Below, piece by piece: positions 24,870 to 33,511 of a stretch of 64,000 nt of DNA. Position numbers and translations under genes: made by a program. Source of the DNA: Candidatus Tanganyikabacteria bacterium. GTDB taxonomy: Bacteria > Cyanobacteriota > Sericytochromatia > S15B-MN24 > VGJW01. The stretch spans positions 1 to 64,000 of the forward strand of contig VGJW01000004.1 in the NCBI GenBank assembly GCA_016867265.1. The letters are read 5' to 3'. The notes under the pieces are model-generated. The model made no database searches and had not been told where the DNA came from. It saw nothing but the letters and a program-made list of their open reading frames with translations. The stretch's first letter is position 1. Each line of letters opens with the position of its first letter.

Positions 24870-25627
24870 GTCGCAGGCCGGCGTGGCTCGGAACCGAACC
24901 AGGCCATCCCGTTGTCATAGGTCACCGGGGCATGGGTCGGACGCCGGGCCACGGGGAGAATCAGCTCGAGGCCTTCGAAGCGGCATGGAGCCAAGGCTTG
25001 GCTGTCGTCGAGTGCGATGTGCGCCGTATGGCCGACGGCAACTGGCTCGTGGTGCATGACCCGACGATGGACAGGACCCACGGTCTCGCCTGCGAGGTCG
25101 CCGCGTTGGATGGCGTGGCAGGGCGCGCGTGGGTTGCGGAACCACCGCCGTTGCTCGCGTCCGTGCTCGCAAGGACGGGGAGCGGGCGTGGGCTCGTGAT
25201 CGAGGTCAAGCCGGCCCACGGCCATGATGCCGACGCCTGTGCTGCTCTGGCGGGCATCATCCGGCAAGCGCCGGACGCCCGAGAGCTGATGGTCATCAGC
25301 TTTGACGCAGACATTCTCCGTAATCTGCGGCCCCTGCTTCCGGATATGCCCCTCGGCTTCCTCGAGGACGCACCTGGCCCGGACCCTGTGGGCGATCTCT
25401 CCAGACTCGACGCCGATGCATGGTGGCCCAGAGCCGACGCGGTCACGCCGGAAGCCGTTGCTGCCTGCCGGGCAAGGGACTTCCCGGTCATCGCCTGGAC
25501 GGCCCGGCATGATGGCGACTGTCAGGCACTGGCCGCGCTGGGCGTCGCCGCCTTCGGGTCCGACGATCCCGTCCGCCATTGGCACATGCTCCGAAAAACG
25601 TGGCCTGCAGAAACCGGGAACCGCTGA
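24866..25627 (+). CDS. Glycerophosphodiester phosphodiesterase
   Basis: 253 residues from TTG 24866, which overlaps the upstream stop in TTGA; no closer start codon fits. Hydrolyses glycerophosphodiesters to glycerol-3-phosphate and an alcohol. GDPD signatures: VIGHRGMG (His20, Arg21), ENQLEAFEAAW (Glu31), VVECDVRRMADGNWLVVHDP (Glu49, Asp51, His64) and the C-terminal AWTARHDGD and FGSDDP. There is no signal peptide, so it is a cytoplasmic (UgpQ-like) form. Coupled to the aldo/keto reductase gene but no metabolic link is obvious. Confidence 0.93.
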   Translation: MSRRPAWLGTEPGHPVVIGHRGMGRTPGHGENQLEAFEAAWSQGLAVVECDVRRMADGNWLVVHDPTMDRTHGLACEVAALDGVAGRAWVAEPPPLLASVLARTGSGRGLVIEVKPAHGHDADACAALAGIIRQAPDARELMVISFDADILRNLRPLLPDMPLGFLEDAPGPDPVGDLSRLDADAWWPRADAVTPEAVAACRARDFPVIAWTARHDGDCQALAALGVAAFGSDDPVRHWHMLRKTWPAETGNR

Positions 25628-25655
25628 CTTTCGCCGGCGGCGGGTATGGGAGGGC

Positions 25656-25676
25656 TGGTTCCCGATTCGAGAACCA
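25656..25676. repeat. 21-bp near-perfect palindrome, candidate operator
   Basis: The site reads TGGTTC C CGA T TCG A GAACCA: nine of ten flanking pairs are symmetric around a central base. It sits between the phosphodiesterase stop and the small ORF that leads the two-component operon. It could bind a dimeric regulator. A transcriptional hairpin is the alternative, but no U-tract follows. Confidence 0.5.
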
Positions 25677-25691
25677 CGATACGGAGATGAC

Positions 25692-25850
25692 ATGGCCGCT
25701 TCCTCGCCGCTGATTCGCACCCGACCAATCGCGTCCAAGGGTCTCAAGACCCGCCTTCGCCATCGCGTGGCCGCAAGAGGCGGCAGCCGGCACGTGGCCC
25801 GGGGAGTCCTGCGACTCGAGTATCCCGAACCGCAGACCCGCACCATTTGA
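25692..25850 (+). CDS. Small basic protein upstream of the histidine kinase
   Basis: 52 residues, about a fifth Arg/Lys (RLRHRVAARGGSRH), no membrane segment or signal. GGAG lies about six bases before the ATG and its stop overlaps the TTG start of the histidine kinase in TTGA, which argues that it is translated and drives translation of the kinase. No family was recognised. It could be a leader peptide or a partner of the kinase. The nearby palindrome at 25656-25676 may regulate it. Confidence 0.5.
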   Translation: MAASSPLIRTRPIASKGLKTRLRHRVAARGGSRHVARGVLRLEYPEPQTRTI

Positions 25851-27844
25851 ACCTGCTGCGCCCGATACGCGGGCGACCGCTCAGACTCTGGCTGTTCCTG
25901 CTGCTCTTGGGAGCGATGTTGGTGCCGCTCGGCATCTCCAGCTACGCCACGATCCAACAGCACCGTCGTGAGCTGTCACGAATCGAGGGTGCCAGCCTGT
26001 CTCAGGCCATGGGCACGGCGAGACTGGCCGAAAGGTACCTGGTCTTCGCCTTGGCGCAGGCGCGCCACGCCGTCGAGGGGTTGTCGCTTGCTGAAAGGCG
26101 GTCGCCGGCGGTCCTTCGACGCCTGGTTTCCGAACTGCCCATCCTCGCCGCGATCGATATCGTGGACAAGTCGGGACGGCCGGTGGCGTCCTCACGCACG
26201 GGTCCTGACGCGGGGGCGGTGGAAGACCGGCTCATGGCCGCGGCAACCGTGGTCGAGCGGCGGCCGCGCGCCAGTGGCTACGTCGAATCCCTCAGCCTCG
26301 GCCGACCTGTCGTGTCCCTCTGCCTCCCCTTGCCTCGCCCGGCAGGCGGGAATCTCGGTGCCTGCCGGCTGGTCCTGCGCCTCGACTTCCTGCTGCAGGA
26401 GTTCGTCAGCCAGACCCGCAGCACCGATCAGTTCTACATTTTCTTCGTGGACCAACGCGGAACCCTCATCGCGGCCCAGAACTTCCGTCCTGGCCGCAAC
26501 CTGCAGAACCTCGAACCTGTAAGCCGCCTGCTTTCCGGAAAGGATGGCAGCGTCAAGTACGTCTCTAACTTCTTCGGCGACCTGGTCGACGGTGAGGAGA
26601 GGCTCGGCGCCTACCGGCACATCGGGGATACGGGGTGGGGGATTGTCGTGAGCCATCCGGCGACGTCCGTCGGATCGCCCGTCCTGCAGGACCTTCGCGC
26701 CATGCTGCTAACCATCGCCGTGTCCGGCATCGTGAGCCTGCTGCTGGCCTTCTGGACCGGAAGATGGCTGCTCGGCCCGCTCGAGGACCTGGCTCGCCGC
26801 ATGGACCAGGCTGCGGCTGCACCGCCTGCCCCCCCGGACACCTTGCCTCGTGCACCCGAAGGCGTCACGGAGTACCGTCAGCTCGAGATGGCCTATGCAA
26901 GCCTCACGGCCCGTATCCATGCCCAGTTCCAGCAACTGGCCGAGACCAACGAGGGCCTCGGCACGCTCGTTCAGGAACGGACGCGTGCCCTCGAGGATGC
27001 CAATGCCAACCTGCTCGAGCGTGGACTCGCCCTCGAGGAGGTCAACGAGCGCCTGACGGCACTCGTCTGCGAGTTGCGCCGGATGGATGCGCTGCAAACG
27101 GACTTCCTCGCCAATGTCAGCCACGAGTTACGCACTCCGATCACGTTCATCACGGCCTACGGATCGAGCCTTGAAGATGGCCTGCTGGGCAGCCTGACTC
27201 CCGCGCAACGCGAAGCCGTCGGCTTCATGCTCGAGGGCGCCGACCGACTGACCAGCCTCGTCGACGATCTGCTGGACCTGAACCGGCTCGAATCCGGCGT
27301 GCTCGCCCTGCACCCCGAAGCGGTCGCGCCGCGTGCCCTGATTGAAGGTGTCGTGGCAGCGATGCGCCCTCTGGCAACCAAGCGTGCCCAGCGGCTGACC
27401 TCGGCCATCGAGCCCGACTTGCCCGACCTGCTCGCCGATGGCGAGCGCTTGGCCCAGATTCTCCGCAACCTGCTTTCCAATGCCATGAAATTCACGCCTG
27501 ACGGTCGCAGCATCACCGTTCGGGCGCGACAGGAGGGAGAGCACGCCATCCTCTCCGTCTGTGACGAAGGCATCGGCATTCCCGCTCAAGCACTGCCCCA
27601 TCTCTTCGAACGGTTCTATCAGGTCGACGGATCCTCGACCAAGGCCTTTGCGGGCGCGGGAATCGGCCTCAACATCGTTCGCCATCTCACCGAGCTCATG
27701 AACGGCAGGGTCACGGTGAGCTCGACGGAAGGCGCCGGAACCACGGTCGACCTGTTGATCCCGTTGGCGGGTCCGGCGGCCGATCGAGGCGGGGAGTCCC
27801 GCGGAAGTGGCGCATTCGTGCCGTTCGGGAGCTACCCGGCATGA
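25847..27844 (+). CDS. Sensor histidine kinase, membrane-bound
   Basis: 665 residues. Membrane segments at about 12-32 and 282-305 flank an extracytoplasmic double-Cache-like sensor (about 33-280, with LAAIDIVDKSGRPVASS and YIFFVDQRGTLIAAQNF). A HAMP-like linker and a long coiled coil (about 345-415) lead to HisKA with the phosphorylated His426 in NVSHELRTPITF, then an HATPase domain: NLLSNAMKFTP (N box), CDEGIGIP (G1), FERFYQ (F) and GAGIGLNIV (G2). It should autophosphorylate in response to an extracellular ligand and pass phosphate to the next gene product. TTG start overlaps the small ORF stop; its own stop overlaps the regulator ATG. Confidence 0.95.
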   Translation: MNLLRPIRGRPLRLWLFLLLLGAMLVPLGISSYATIQQHRRELSRIEGASLSQAMGTARLAERYLVFALAQARHAVEGLSLAERRSPAVLRRLVSELPILAAIDIVDKSGRPVASSRTGPDAGAVEDRLMAAATVVERRPRASGYVESLSLGRPVVSLCLPLPRPAGGNLGACRLVLRLDFLLQEFVSQTRSTDQFYIFFVDQRGTLIAAQNFRPGRNLQNLEPVSRLLSGKDGSVKYVSNFFGDLVDGEERLGAYRHIGDTGWGIVVSHPATSVGSPVLQDLRAMLLTIAVSGIVSLLLAFWTGRWLLGPLEDLARRMDQAAAAPPAPPDTLPRAPEGVTEYRQLEMAYASLTARIHAQFQQLAETNEGLGTLVQERTRALEDANANLLERGLALEEVNERLTALVCELRRMDALQTDFLANVSHELRTPITFITAYGSSLEDGLLGSLTPAQREAVGFMLEGADRLTSLVDDLLDLNRLESGVLALHPEAVAPRALIEGVVAAMRPLATKRAQRLTSAIEPDLPDLLADGERLAQILRNLLSNAMKFTPDGRSITVRARQEGEHAILSVCDEGIGIPAQALPHLFERFYQVDGSSTKAFAGAGIGLNIVRHLTELMNGRVTVSSTEGAGTTVDLLIPLAGPAADRGGESRGSGAFVPFGSYPA

Positions 27845-28233
27845 CGGCACCCCGCATCGTGATCGTCGAGGATGAGCCCATCACCCTGCAGGCCTTGCGC
27901 ATGATCGTCATGGCGCTGGGCTGCGAGGTCCTGACGGCGAGCACGGCGGAAGAAGGGCTTGAACTGGCTCTCCAGACGCCTCGTCCGGACGCCGCCTTGG
28001 TCGACCTCAAGCTGCGCGGCAGCAGCTACGACGGCCTGGAGCTCATCAGACGTCTGGTCAAGCACCCTGTCCTCGAGGGTCTGCGCGTCCTTGCCCACAC
28101 GGCTTCCGTTTCCGAGGACCAGCGTCGCGCGGCACAGCAGGCAGGAGCACACGGCATCCTCCTGAAGCCCTTCCGCGCCCGAGACGTAGCGGAGGCCCTC
28201 GGCCCCGCCGTCACGGAGCGCGAGCGTTCCTAG
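27841..28233 (+). CDS. Single-domain response regulator (CheY-like)
   Basis: 130 residues, only a receiver domain. Acidic pair in VIVEDEPITL, phosphoacceptor Asp55 in AALVDLKLRG, Thr in LAHTASV and Lys in ILLKPFRARD. It has no DNA-binding output domain, so it acts through protein contact or as a phosphorelay intermediate. ATG overlaps the kinase stop (ATGA), so the two are a cognate pair. Its TAG stop overlaps the TAG of the convergent peptidase gene within CTAG (28230-28233). Confidence 0.95.
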   Translation: MTAPRIVIVEDEPITLQALRMIVMALGCEVLTASTAEEGLELALQTPRPDAALVDLKLRGSSYDGLELIRRLVKHPVLEGLRVLAHTASVSEDQRRAAQQAGAHGILLKPFRARDVAEALGPAVTERERS

Positions 28234-29603
28234 TGGAATCGACGCGGATTGACGGCCCTGCCGTGAATCCGGACTTCGTAATGCAGGTGGGGACCAGTCG
28301 TGCGTCCTGTCATGCCGACGTGGGCGATGACATCCCCTGCATCGACCCTGTCGCCAGACGTGACGATGATGCGGCTGGCGTGGGCGTATCGCGTATGAAC
28401 ACCCCCCCCATGGTCGATCTCGACCATCTTGCCGTAGGCACCTTCCCAGCCGGTACTCACGACCACGCCGCCACGTGCCGCATGAATGGGCGTTCCCACG
28501 GGAGCGGTGATGTCGATACCGGGATGGTAGTGCGCCCCCCGAGGACCAAAGCCGCTCGAAACCGAGTGACGGCTCATCGGCCAGCGGAAAGCGCCACCGA
28601 CGGCGCGACCGATATCCTCGAACAGGCCCCGATGGGAAACGGTCAGGCGACGAGGCCTGACGGGCGAGGTCCCCTCGAGGCTGGGCACGAAGACCACGGA
28701 GGCGCGCTTGAGGCGCCGGAGGCCTGGATTGTAACGCAGGAAGTCCTCGCGGGTCACCTTGTACCGGCGCAGCAGAGCGGGAAGGGTCTCACCACGGGCC
28801 ACGGTGTGATAAAACCCGTCTGTCGGGGGAACCGTCAGGACCCGCCCGACACGCAGGACAGATGCAGCGTGTATGTTGTTGGCGAGATGAATCGTCCTGA
28901 CCTTGAGGCCGAACCGCCTCGCAATGCGCTCTGCCGTGTCACGGGGGCGGAGCTTGACCTTGCGCGCCTTGACGGAAGGTGCACGGTCCAAGGTGCCCTC
29001 ACGAAGCCCCGGCAGCGGCGGTGGCAGCGGGCGATCGATAGCCGATCCGGAACTGAGTCCGGGCAACGGCCCGGCAGCAGGCCGCTGCTCCATACGGGGT
29101 GTCGCCGTGTCAGCCAACACCGCAGAGGGCGCCTGCTGGGGAGCGGCGATATCGCCATCGGGAAAGCCTTGCCCGAGGAACCCCTTGACGACCAGCGCGA
29201 TGACGATTGAACCCGCAAGGCCCCCGCCCACCCACGCAGCCATGCGATCCTGCTGCTGCCGGCGCACGCGGACGGACCGCCAGTCGGCCTGGGTCCGGAA
29301 GACTGGCACGTCTCCGGACGCAACCTCGACGGCAGGCGCCATCGCCGCACCGCTCCTGGTCACGGGCGGACGCCACCGTCCCCTGAAGATCATGCGACTG
29401 GCGTCCAGCAATCCGCCCTGTGTACGGCCAGTGGCACGGCTGAGCCCCGCCAGATTGACCGGGACGGTGGCGCCGGGGGCTTGGACGTAACGAAGCGCAC
29501 CGAGCACCGGCAACTCGTCGAGTTCGGCGGAACGCTGCTGTGTCGGTGCTTGCATGTCGGGAATGGGATCAGACAGCCCAAGATGGTGACGCCAGAAAGA
29601 CAC
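28230..29603 (-). CDS. LysM and M23 peptidase domain protein (cell wall endopeptidase)
   Basis: 457 residues from a GTG at 29603 (ATG 29555 is an alternative). Cytoplasmic region of about 120 residues, one membrane segment (about 122-142, GGGLAGSIVIALVVKGFLG), a Pro-rich linker, two LysM-like repeats (about 212-260 RDTAERIARRFGLKVRTIHL and 266-310 GETLPALLRRYKVTREDFL), then a lysostaphin-type M23 domain with GAHYHPGIDI and GPHLHYEVR zinc motifs. A type II membrane protein that should bind peptidoglycan and cut stem-peptide bridges. The long N-terminal cytoplasmic part is unusual for this family. It is the last gene of a minus-strand run but has its own promoter. Confidence 0.92.
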   Translation of the reverse strand: MSFWRHHLGLSDPIPDMQAPTQQRSAELDELPVLGALRYVQAPGATVPVNLAGLSRATGRTQGGLLDASRMIFRGRWRPPVTRSGAAMAPAVEVASGDVPVFRTQADWRSVRVRRQQQDRMAAWVGGGLAGSIVIALVVKGFLGQGFPDGDIAAPQQAPSAVLADTATPRMEQRPAAGPLPGLSSGSAIDRPLPPPLPGLREGTLDRAPSVKARKVKLRPRDTAERIARRFGLKVRTIHLANNIHAASVLRVGRVLTVPPTDGFYHTVARGETLPALLRRYKVTREDFLRYNPGLRRLKRASVVFVPSLEGTSPVRPRRLTVSHRGLFEDIGRAVGGAFRWPMSRHSVSSGFGPRGAHYHPGIDITAPVGTPIHAARGGVVVSTGWEGAYGKMVEIDHGGGVHTRYAHASRIIVTSGDRVDAGDVIAHVGMTGRTTGPHLHYEVRIHGRAVNPRRFH

Positions 29604-29606
29604 GCC

Positions 29607-29635
29607 AAGTTAGCAGAAAGCTAACAGTTCGTCAA
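29607..29635 (-). promoter_or_regulatory. Promoter with internal inverted repeat, upstream of the M23 peptidase gene
   Basis: On the minus strand TTGACG (29630-29635), 17 bases, TAACTT (29607-29612). Between and partly over the -10 lies a perfect inverted repeat GTTAGC-5-GCTAAC (29609-29625), well placed for a repressor. Transcription would start at or just inside the GTG at 29603, so translation is leaderless or begins at ATG 29555. Confidence 0.55.
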
Positions 29636-30093
29636 ACAGCCGAGGACGTCGTCTCCAGCCGGTCTGAACCGGCGATCCTTCGGAGCATGCGGCGAATGGT
29701 CGCCGCCTCGTCACGGCGCGGCTCCGTGACTCTACGGGTCGTTCTGCCCGTCGCGACTCCGGCCGCATCGGCAAGCAACTGACGGTACCCCGACAGCACG
29801 TCCTCCTGCCCGGCCACGAAGTCGAGGCGCCATACCCTGGCGTGTCCTCGGATCTCCCAATGGACCTTGACCGTCACAAGACCTTCTGGACAAGGCAAGG
29901 CAAGATTCATCGGCTCGAAACCATGCCACGCAACGGGGTCATGGGCGATGAAGACCAAGCCCCGGGCATCGAGCTCGGCCGAGACCCCCTTGTAGACCTG
30001 ACCGCCATCGGGACTCGAAAGCACGAGCGGCAGTTGGATCCGGCCCGTACGCGAGGCCCCGCAGATGACATGCAGCATGATCCCAGCGTGCAC
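29632..30093 (-). CDS. Possible PilZ-like domain protein
   Basis: 153 residues, cytoplasmic. A beta-rich central part starts with GASRTGRIQLPLVLSS and contains VSAELDARGLVFIAHDP, resembling the arrangement of PilZ domains (basic residues, then D/N-x-S-x-x-G-like turn), which bind cyclic di-GMP; the canonical RxxxR and DxSxxG are not exact, so this is tentative. The C-terminal third is basic and polar (GRTTRRVTEPRRDE). GTG 30093 or ATG 30078 may start it; neither has a good ribosome site. It lies between the transaldolase and the peptidase genes on the same strand. Confidence 0.6.
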   Translation of the reverse strand: MHAGIMLHVICGASRTGRIQLPLVLSSPDGGQVYKGVSAELDARGLVFIAHDPVAWHGFEPMNLALPCPEGLVTVKVHWEIRGHARVWRLDFVAGQEDVLSGYRQLLADAAGVATGRTTRRVTEPRRDEAATIRRMLRRIAGSDRLETTSSAV

Positions 30094-30157
30094 CGAGGAC
30101 GACCAGCCTCGCAGGTACGTGCGTCACCGAGTGCCGCCCGCAACCGAATCTGCGGCC

Positions 30158-30817
30158 TCAGGGCCGGGCGAGGGCCGTCCGGTGGTGCTCCCAGTCCTTG
30201 AGAAACTTCTGGATCCCCACGTCCGTCAGGGGATGCTGGTAGAGCTGCTCGAGGATCTTGTAGGGCATCGTGCAGATATGGGCACCGAGCAGTGCCGCCT
30301 GAGCGACGTGCTGGGGGTGGCGCACCGAGGCCACGAGCACTTCGGTGGCGAATCCGTATTGGCGATAGACCTCCAGAATCTCTCCAATCAGGGCCATGCC
30401 TTCCTGGCCGACATCGTCGACCCGGCCCACGAAGGGACTCACCATCGTGGCACCGGCCTTGGCAGCCAGAAGGGCCTGGTTCACGCTGAAGCAAAGGGTC
30501 ACGTTGGTCCGAATGCCCTCGGCGTGGCAAGTCCGCACCGCCTTGAGGCCCTCGGGCGTCAAGGGCAGCTTCACGACCACATTGGGGGCCCAGGTCACGA
30601 ACCGGTGGGCCTCAGCCATCATGCCGTCGTGATCGAGGCTGATCGCCTCCGCACTCACGGGGCCCGGACAAAGGGAGACGATCTCGCGGATCAGCGCCTC
30701 GTGGTCCACGCCTTCCTTGAGCACGAGCGATGGATTCGTCGTGACGCCATCAAGCATGCCGAGGTCGGCGGCCTTGCGGATTTCGGCGACATTGCCGGTA
30801 TCAAGGAAGAATTTCAT
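30158..30817 (-). CDS. tal: Transaldolase of the small (TalC/Fsa-type) family
   Basis: 219 residues, the length of the short transaldolase / fructose-6-phosphate aldolase family. Begins [16 protein letters not shown] with Asp6, then GVTTNPSLV, the Schiff-base Lys83 in [29 protein letters not shown] and SPFVGRVDD, and the tail [12 protein letters not shown]. It moves a dihydroxyacetone unit in the pentose phosphate pathway. Whether it is a transaldolase or an Fsa aldolase cannot be settled from motifs alone; the SPFVGRVDD context is common to both. AGGA lies seven to eight bases before the ATG. Confidence 0.94.
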   Translation of the reverse strand: MKFFLDTGNVAEIRKAADLGMLDGVTTNPSLVLKEGVDHEALIREIVSLCPGPVSAEAISLDHDGMMAEAHRFVTWAPNVVVKLPLTPEGLKAVRTCHAEGIRTNVTLCFSVNQALLAAKAGATMVSPFVGRVDDVGQEGMALIGEILEVYRQYGFATEVLVASVRHPQHVAQAALLGAHICTMPYKILEQLYQHPLTDVGIQKFLKDWEHHRTALARP

Positions 30818-30885
30818 GGGGCAATCCTACCCGATCCGGCTAGGGTTCGCAGGCCCCTGCGACGGTAAGCGTCTCCCCATAGGCC

Positions 30886-31482
30886 TCAGTAGCCGGGATA
30901 ACCACCAGGCATGCCCGGGACAGCACCGACCTGCCCGGACCCAGCCGGGGACGACTCATCCTGGACCGTGACGGTCGCGCCATCGATCTTCCAGTACTTG
31001 TCGGTGAACTGCACGATCTGGACGGCTCCCGGCGCGACTTCGACGGCACGGGTCTGGATCCGATCGGCCAGCGGAGCGCCATTGTCCGTAAACTGGACCT
31101 TGAGGGTCGCACGCAGCGGCACCTGCGTCGGGTTGCGCAGCTCGACGTGGGCCACCTTGGTGCCCAGCAAGCCGAAGGCAATACCTTTGTCGAATTTGGA
31201 GACGGCAGCCAACAGGCGAGGCATCTGCAGGACAGGCGTCGCAACCGGCGTAGACGCGGGTGGCGCCGAGATGGGCATGGACCCGGGGTAAGTCACGGGT
31301 GCCGGCGTCTGGACGGCCTGGCTCGGCTGACGATAACCGGCGGGCAAGCCACCACCGACGGGCACCTGGGTTGCCACGTCGACCTTGCCGCAGCCGGGGA
31401 GTAGCACCCCGGCCGCGAGCACGACCGACCCGAGGATCTGACGGAGACGCATCTTCATGGTCGGGTTATCGGCCATGGCCAC
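30886..31482 (-). CDS. Lipoprotein of unknown function
   Basis: 198 residues from ATG 31482, or 190 from ATG 31458 (MKMRLRQILGSVV), which gives the more natural signal. Lipobox LLPGC, then a Pro/Ala-rich linker (about 40-95) and a compact beta domain (about 100-175: HVELRNPTQVPLRATLKVQFTDN in part, then VEVAPGAVQIVQFT). The domain resembles the YcfL-like or DUF1425-like lipoprotein pattern, with a relaxed confidence. Ends in a Gly/Pro tail. It is divergent from the patatin gene. Confidence 0.75.
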   Translation of the reverse strand: MAMADNPTMKMRLRQILGSVVLAAGVLLPGCGKVDVATQVPVGGGLPAGYRQPSQAVQTPAPVTYPGSMPISAPPASTPVATPVLQMPRLLAAVSKFDKGIAFGLLGTKVAHVELRNPTQVPLRATLKVQFTDNGAPLADRIQTRAVEVAPGAVQIVQFTDKYWKIDGATVTVQDESSPAGSGQVGAVPGMPGGYPGY

Positions 31483-31649
31483 GCGTCATCCGCCCAAGGA
31501 CAGGTTAAGAATCCCTGAAACCCAGACAAAGGCGCATCGAGAAGCGGACAGGGATCACCACACCGTGTCCACACTTGGGGTACAAACAGAGGCATCCCTT
31601 CTGATGGCGCCGGGGTCGCGGAAGCAGCATTCATGGACGGGTGGTAGTC

Positions 31650-32897
31650 ATGGGCAAGGTCGCGCTGGTCCTCACGGGCGGTGTGGCCAAGGGCGCCTAC
31701 GAGGCCGGGGTCATCCAGGCACTGGCGGAGCGGCAGGTCACGCCCGACGTGATCGTCGGCATCTCCGCCGGGGCCATCAACGGCACCTTCGCCGCAAGCG
31801 CCATCGCACACGGCAACTTCAGGCCTGAGGTCGTGGCCGAGGATCTCTGCTGGCTCTGGGAGCACAAGGTCAACGCCCGCAACCTCTACGACGGTGGCCA
31901 ACGCGCGCCCGACACGGACCTGGCGACCCGTTCGCTGGCAAGCATCTTCGGACGCTTGGGCATCGACCCGCTGCGCAGGCAATACCTGCCCCGCATCGGC
32001 TGGGATACCCTCGTGGCCTTCGAGAAGCTGGTCCGCGGCGAGTTCGCAGCCCTTATCTCGCACGACTTCCTGCAGACGCTCCTCGACGCCCGGCTCTTTC
32101 CCGTGTCGGAGGTCGTCCGCGAAGTCACGCTCAGCGTGGTGACGACCAACCTGCAAGGCGCGACGGTCATGACGGACAACATGGACATCGACGCCCGGTT
32201 CTCCCACTACGAGGATTTCATCTGGCGCCAGCGGACCCTCGAGGAATGGCAAGAGTTCCTGCCGCGCCTCACCAATCGCCTGTTGGCTTCCAGTTCGTTC
32301 CCGTTCGTCTTTCCGCCCCGGACCGTGACGGACGAGACCGGTGAAAGCCGATACCACGTGGATGGCGGCATGATGGACTGCGCGCCCATCGGTCGGGCGA
32401 TCAAGCTGGATCCCGAAGTCGACACCATCCTGGTTTCCCTCGGCCCGACCATCCTCTCCGAGGACCTCGACATGGCCCCGACCCTTCCCAATATGATGGG
32501 CAGGGTCATGACCGTCATGGCGGGGCGTTTCATCATCGCGAACTACCGCAAGGTCGTCAGGGTCAATAGGCAAATCGAGCTCCTCGGCCCATTCCTGGAC
32601 AAGGACTCCAAAGGCAAGACCCGGCGGTCGGATCGCAATGATGCGCTGTGCCGCGCTGCAGGCTTCAAGGGCCTCGAAGATTTCCTTTCGCGACGTGTCG
32701 TTCGCCTCGTGCCCATCGCCCCTGCCGGAGGCCTTAACGGCGGAGTCTTCGACGGTTTCTTCAAGCCGGCGCTGCTGCGCGAGTACATCGCGCAAGGCTA
32801 CAAGGACACCTTGGAGGCCATTCGCCCCGACGACCCCCTCGTCCCCGTCGCCAAGCCGCGGCGCGCGACGGCACGCCGCAGCAGGCCGGAGGCCTGA
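31650..32897 (+). CDS. Patatin-like phospholipase
   Basis: 415 residues, cytoplasmic or membrane-associated lipid acyl hydrolase. LVLTGGVAKGAYEAGV is the oxyanion loop, the nucleophile is Ser39 in VGISAGAING, and the catalytic Asp238 sits in HVDGGMMDCAP, completing the Ser-Asp dyad. The C-terminal 130 residues are outside the core fold and end in a basic tail. ATG 31650 is preceded by GGTGG; GTG 31641 is an alternative. Followed at one-base overlap (TGATG) by an exported protein. Confidence 0.93.
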   Translation: MGKVALVLTGGVAKGAYEAGVIQALAERQVTPDVIVGISAGAINGTFAASAIAHGNFRPEVVAEDLCWLWEHKVNARNLYDGGQRAPDTDLATRSLASIFGRLGIDPLRRQYLPRIGWDTLVAFEKLVRGEFAALISHDFLQTLLDARLFPVSEVVREVTLSVVTTNLQGATVMTDNMDIDARFSHYEDFIWRQRTLEEWQEFLPRLTNRLLASSSFPFVFPPRTVTDETGESRYHVDGGMMDCAPIGRAIKLDPEVDTILVSLGPTILSEDLDMAPTLPNMMGRVMTVMAGRFIIANYRKVVRVNRQIELLGPFLDKDSKGKTRRSDRNDALCRAAGFKGLEDFLSRRVVRLVPIAPAGGLNGGVFDGFFKPALLREYIAQGYKDTLEAIRPDDPLVPVAKPRRATARRSRPEA

Positions 32898-33502
32898 TGC
32901 GCCTCGCGGACCTCGCCGTCGCGGCGATAGTGACCGCAGCCCTGCCGGAAGCAGCCACGCTGCCGGACAAGGCCAGTCCTGCCCACGTGGCCATGTCCAC
33001 CCAGGAAACCAGCCCCTCCCCGCTGCCCGACACAGCGCCATCCGCCCCATCGGCCGAAACACCCGAATCGATGTCATCGGCCACTCCCGCGATCGCTGTG
33101 GGGGACAGTTGGCCTGAGCCCGTGCTGGACTACGAAATCACCTTCGAGTCGGAGCTTGGCCCTGGCCTGCTGGCCCTCCCCGGAAGCGGATCCTTCCGAC
33201 TCCGCGCCCGAAACCAGACACAGGCCGATATCGGCGCCCTCCGACTGGACTATACGGCCCTTAGGCCTTGTCCCGGCTTGCCTGCCACGGGTTCCGTCAT
33301 CCTGCCCCCGCTCGAATCGGGCCAGGTCGCCAACCTGCGCTGGGACTTCGCGAGCCTGCCCGACGGTGGCGATGCGACTGGCGGTCCTTTGCCCGAGGAA
33401 ATAGACTATGTCTTCGAGGTTGTCGACAACGCGACAGGCTTCATCCCACCGGCAAGGGTCCACGTCGTCCTGCAGGACAACCGGGAGACGCCGCAACCCT
33501 GA
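32897..33502 (+). CDS. Exported protein of unknown function
   Basis: 201 residues. A hydrophobic N-terminus (LADLAVAAIVTAALPEAA) reads as a signal peptide without a lipobox. A Ser/Pro/Thr-rich spacer (about 35-70) is followed by a beta-sandwich-like domain (about 78-190) with FRLRARNQTQADIGALRLDY and SGQVANLRWDF, in the style of CARDB or Ig-like domains. The ATG overlaps the patatin stop by one base, so they are coupled. lgt follows after a 9-base gap (or 27 bases if GTG 33530 is used). Confidence 0.75.
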   Translation: MRLADLAVAAIVTAALPEAATLPDKASPAHVAMSTQETSPSPLPDTAPSAPSAETPESMSSATPAIAVGDSWPEPVLDYEITFESELGPGLLALPGSGSFRLRARNQTQADIGALRLDYTALRPCPGLPATGSVILPPLESGQVANLRWDFASLPDGGDATGGPLPEEIDYVFEVVDNATGFIPPARVHVVLQDNRETPQP

Positions 33503-33511
33503 CATCACGGC

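Noticed and set aside
31455-33077. A 540-codon minus-strand frame antisense to the patatin gene
   Set aside because: The plus-strand patatin has a full catalytic dyad; the antisense frame is compositionally biased with no motif.
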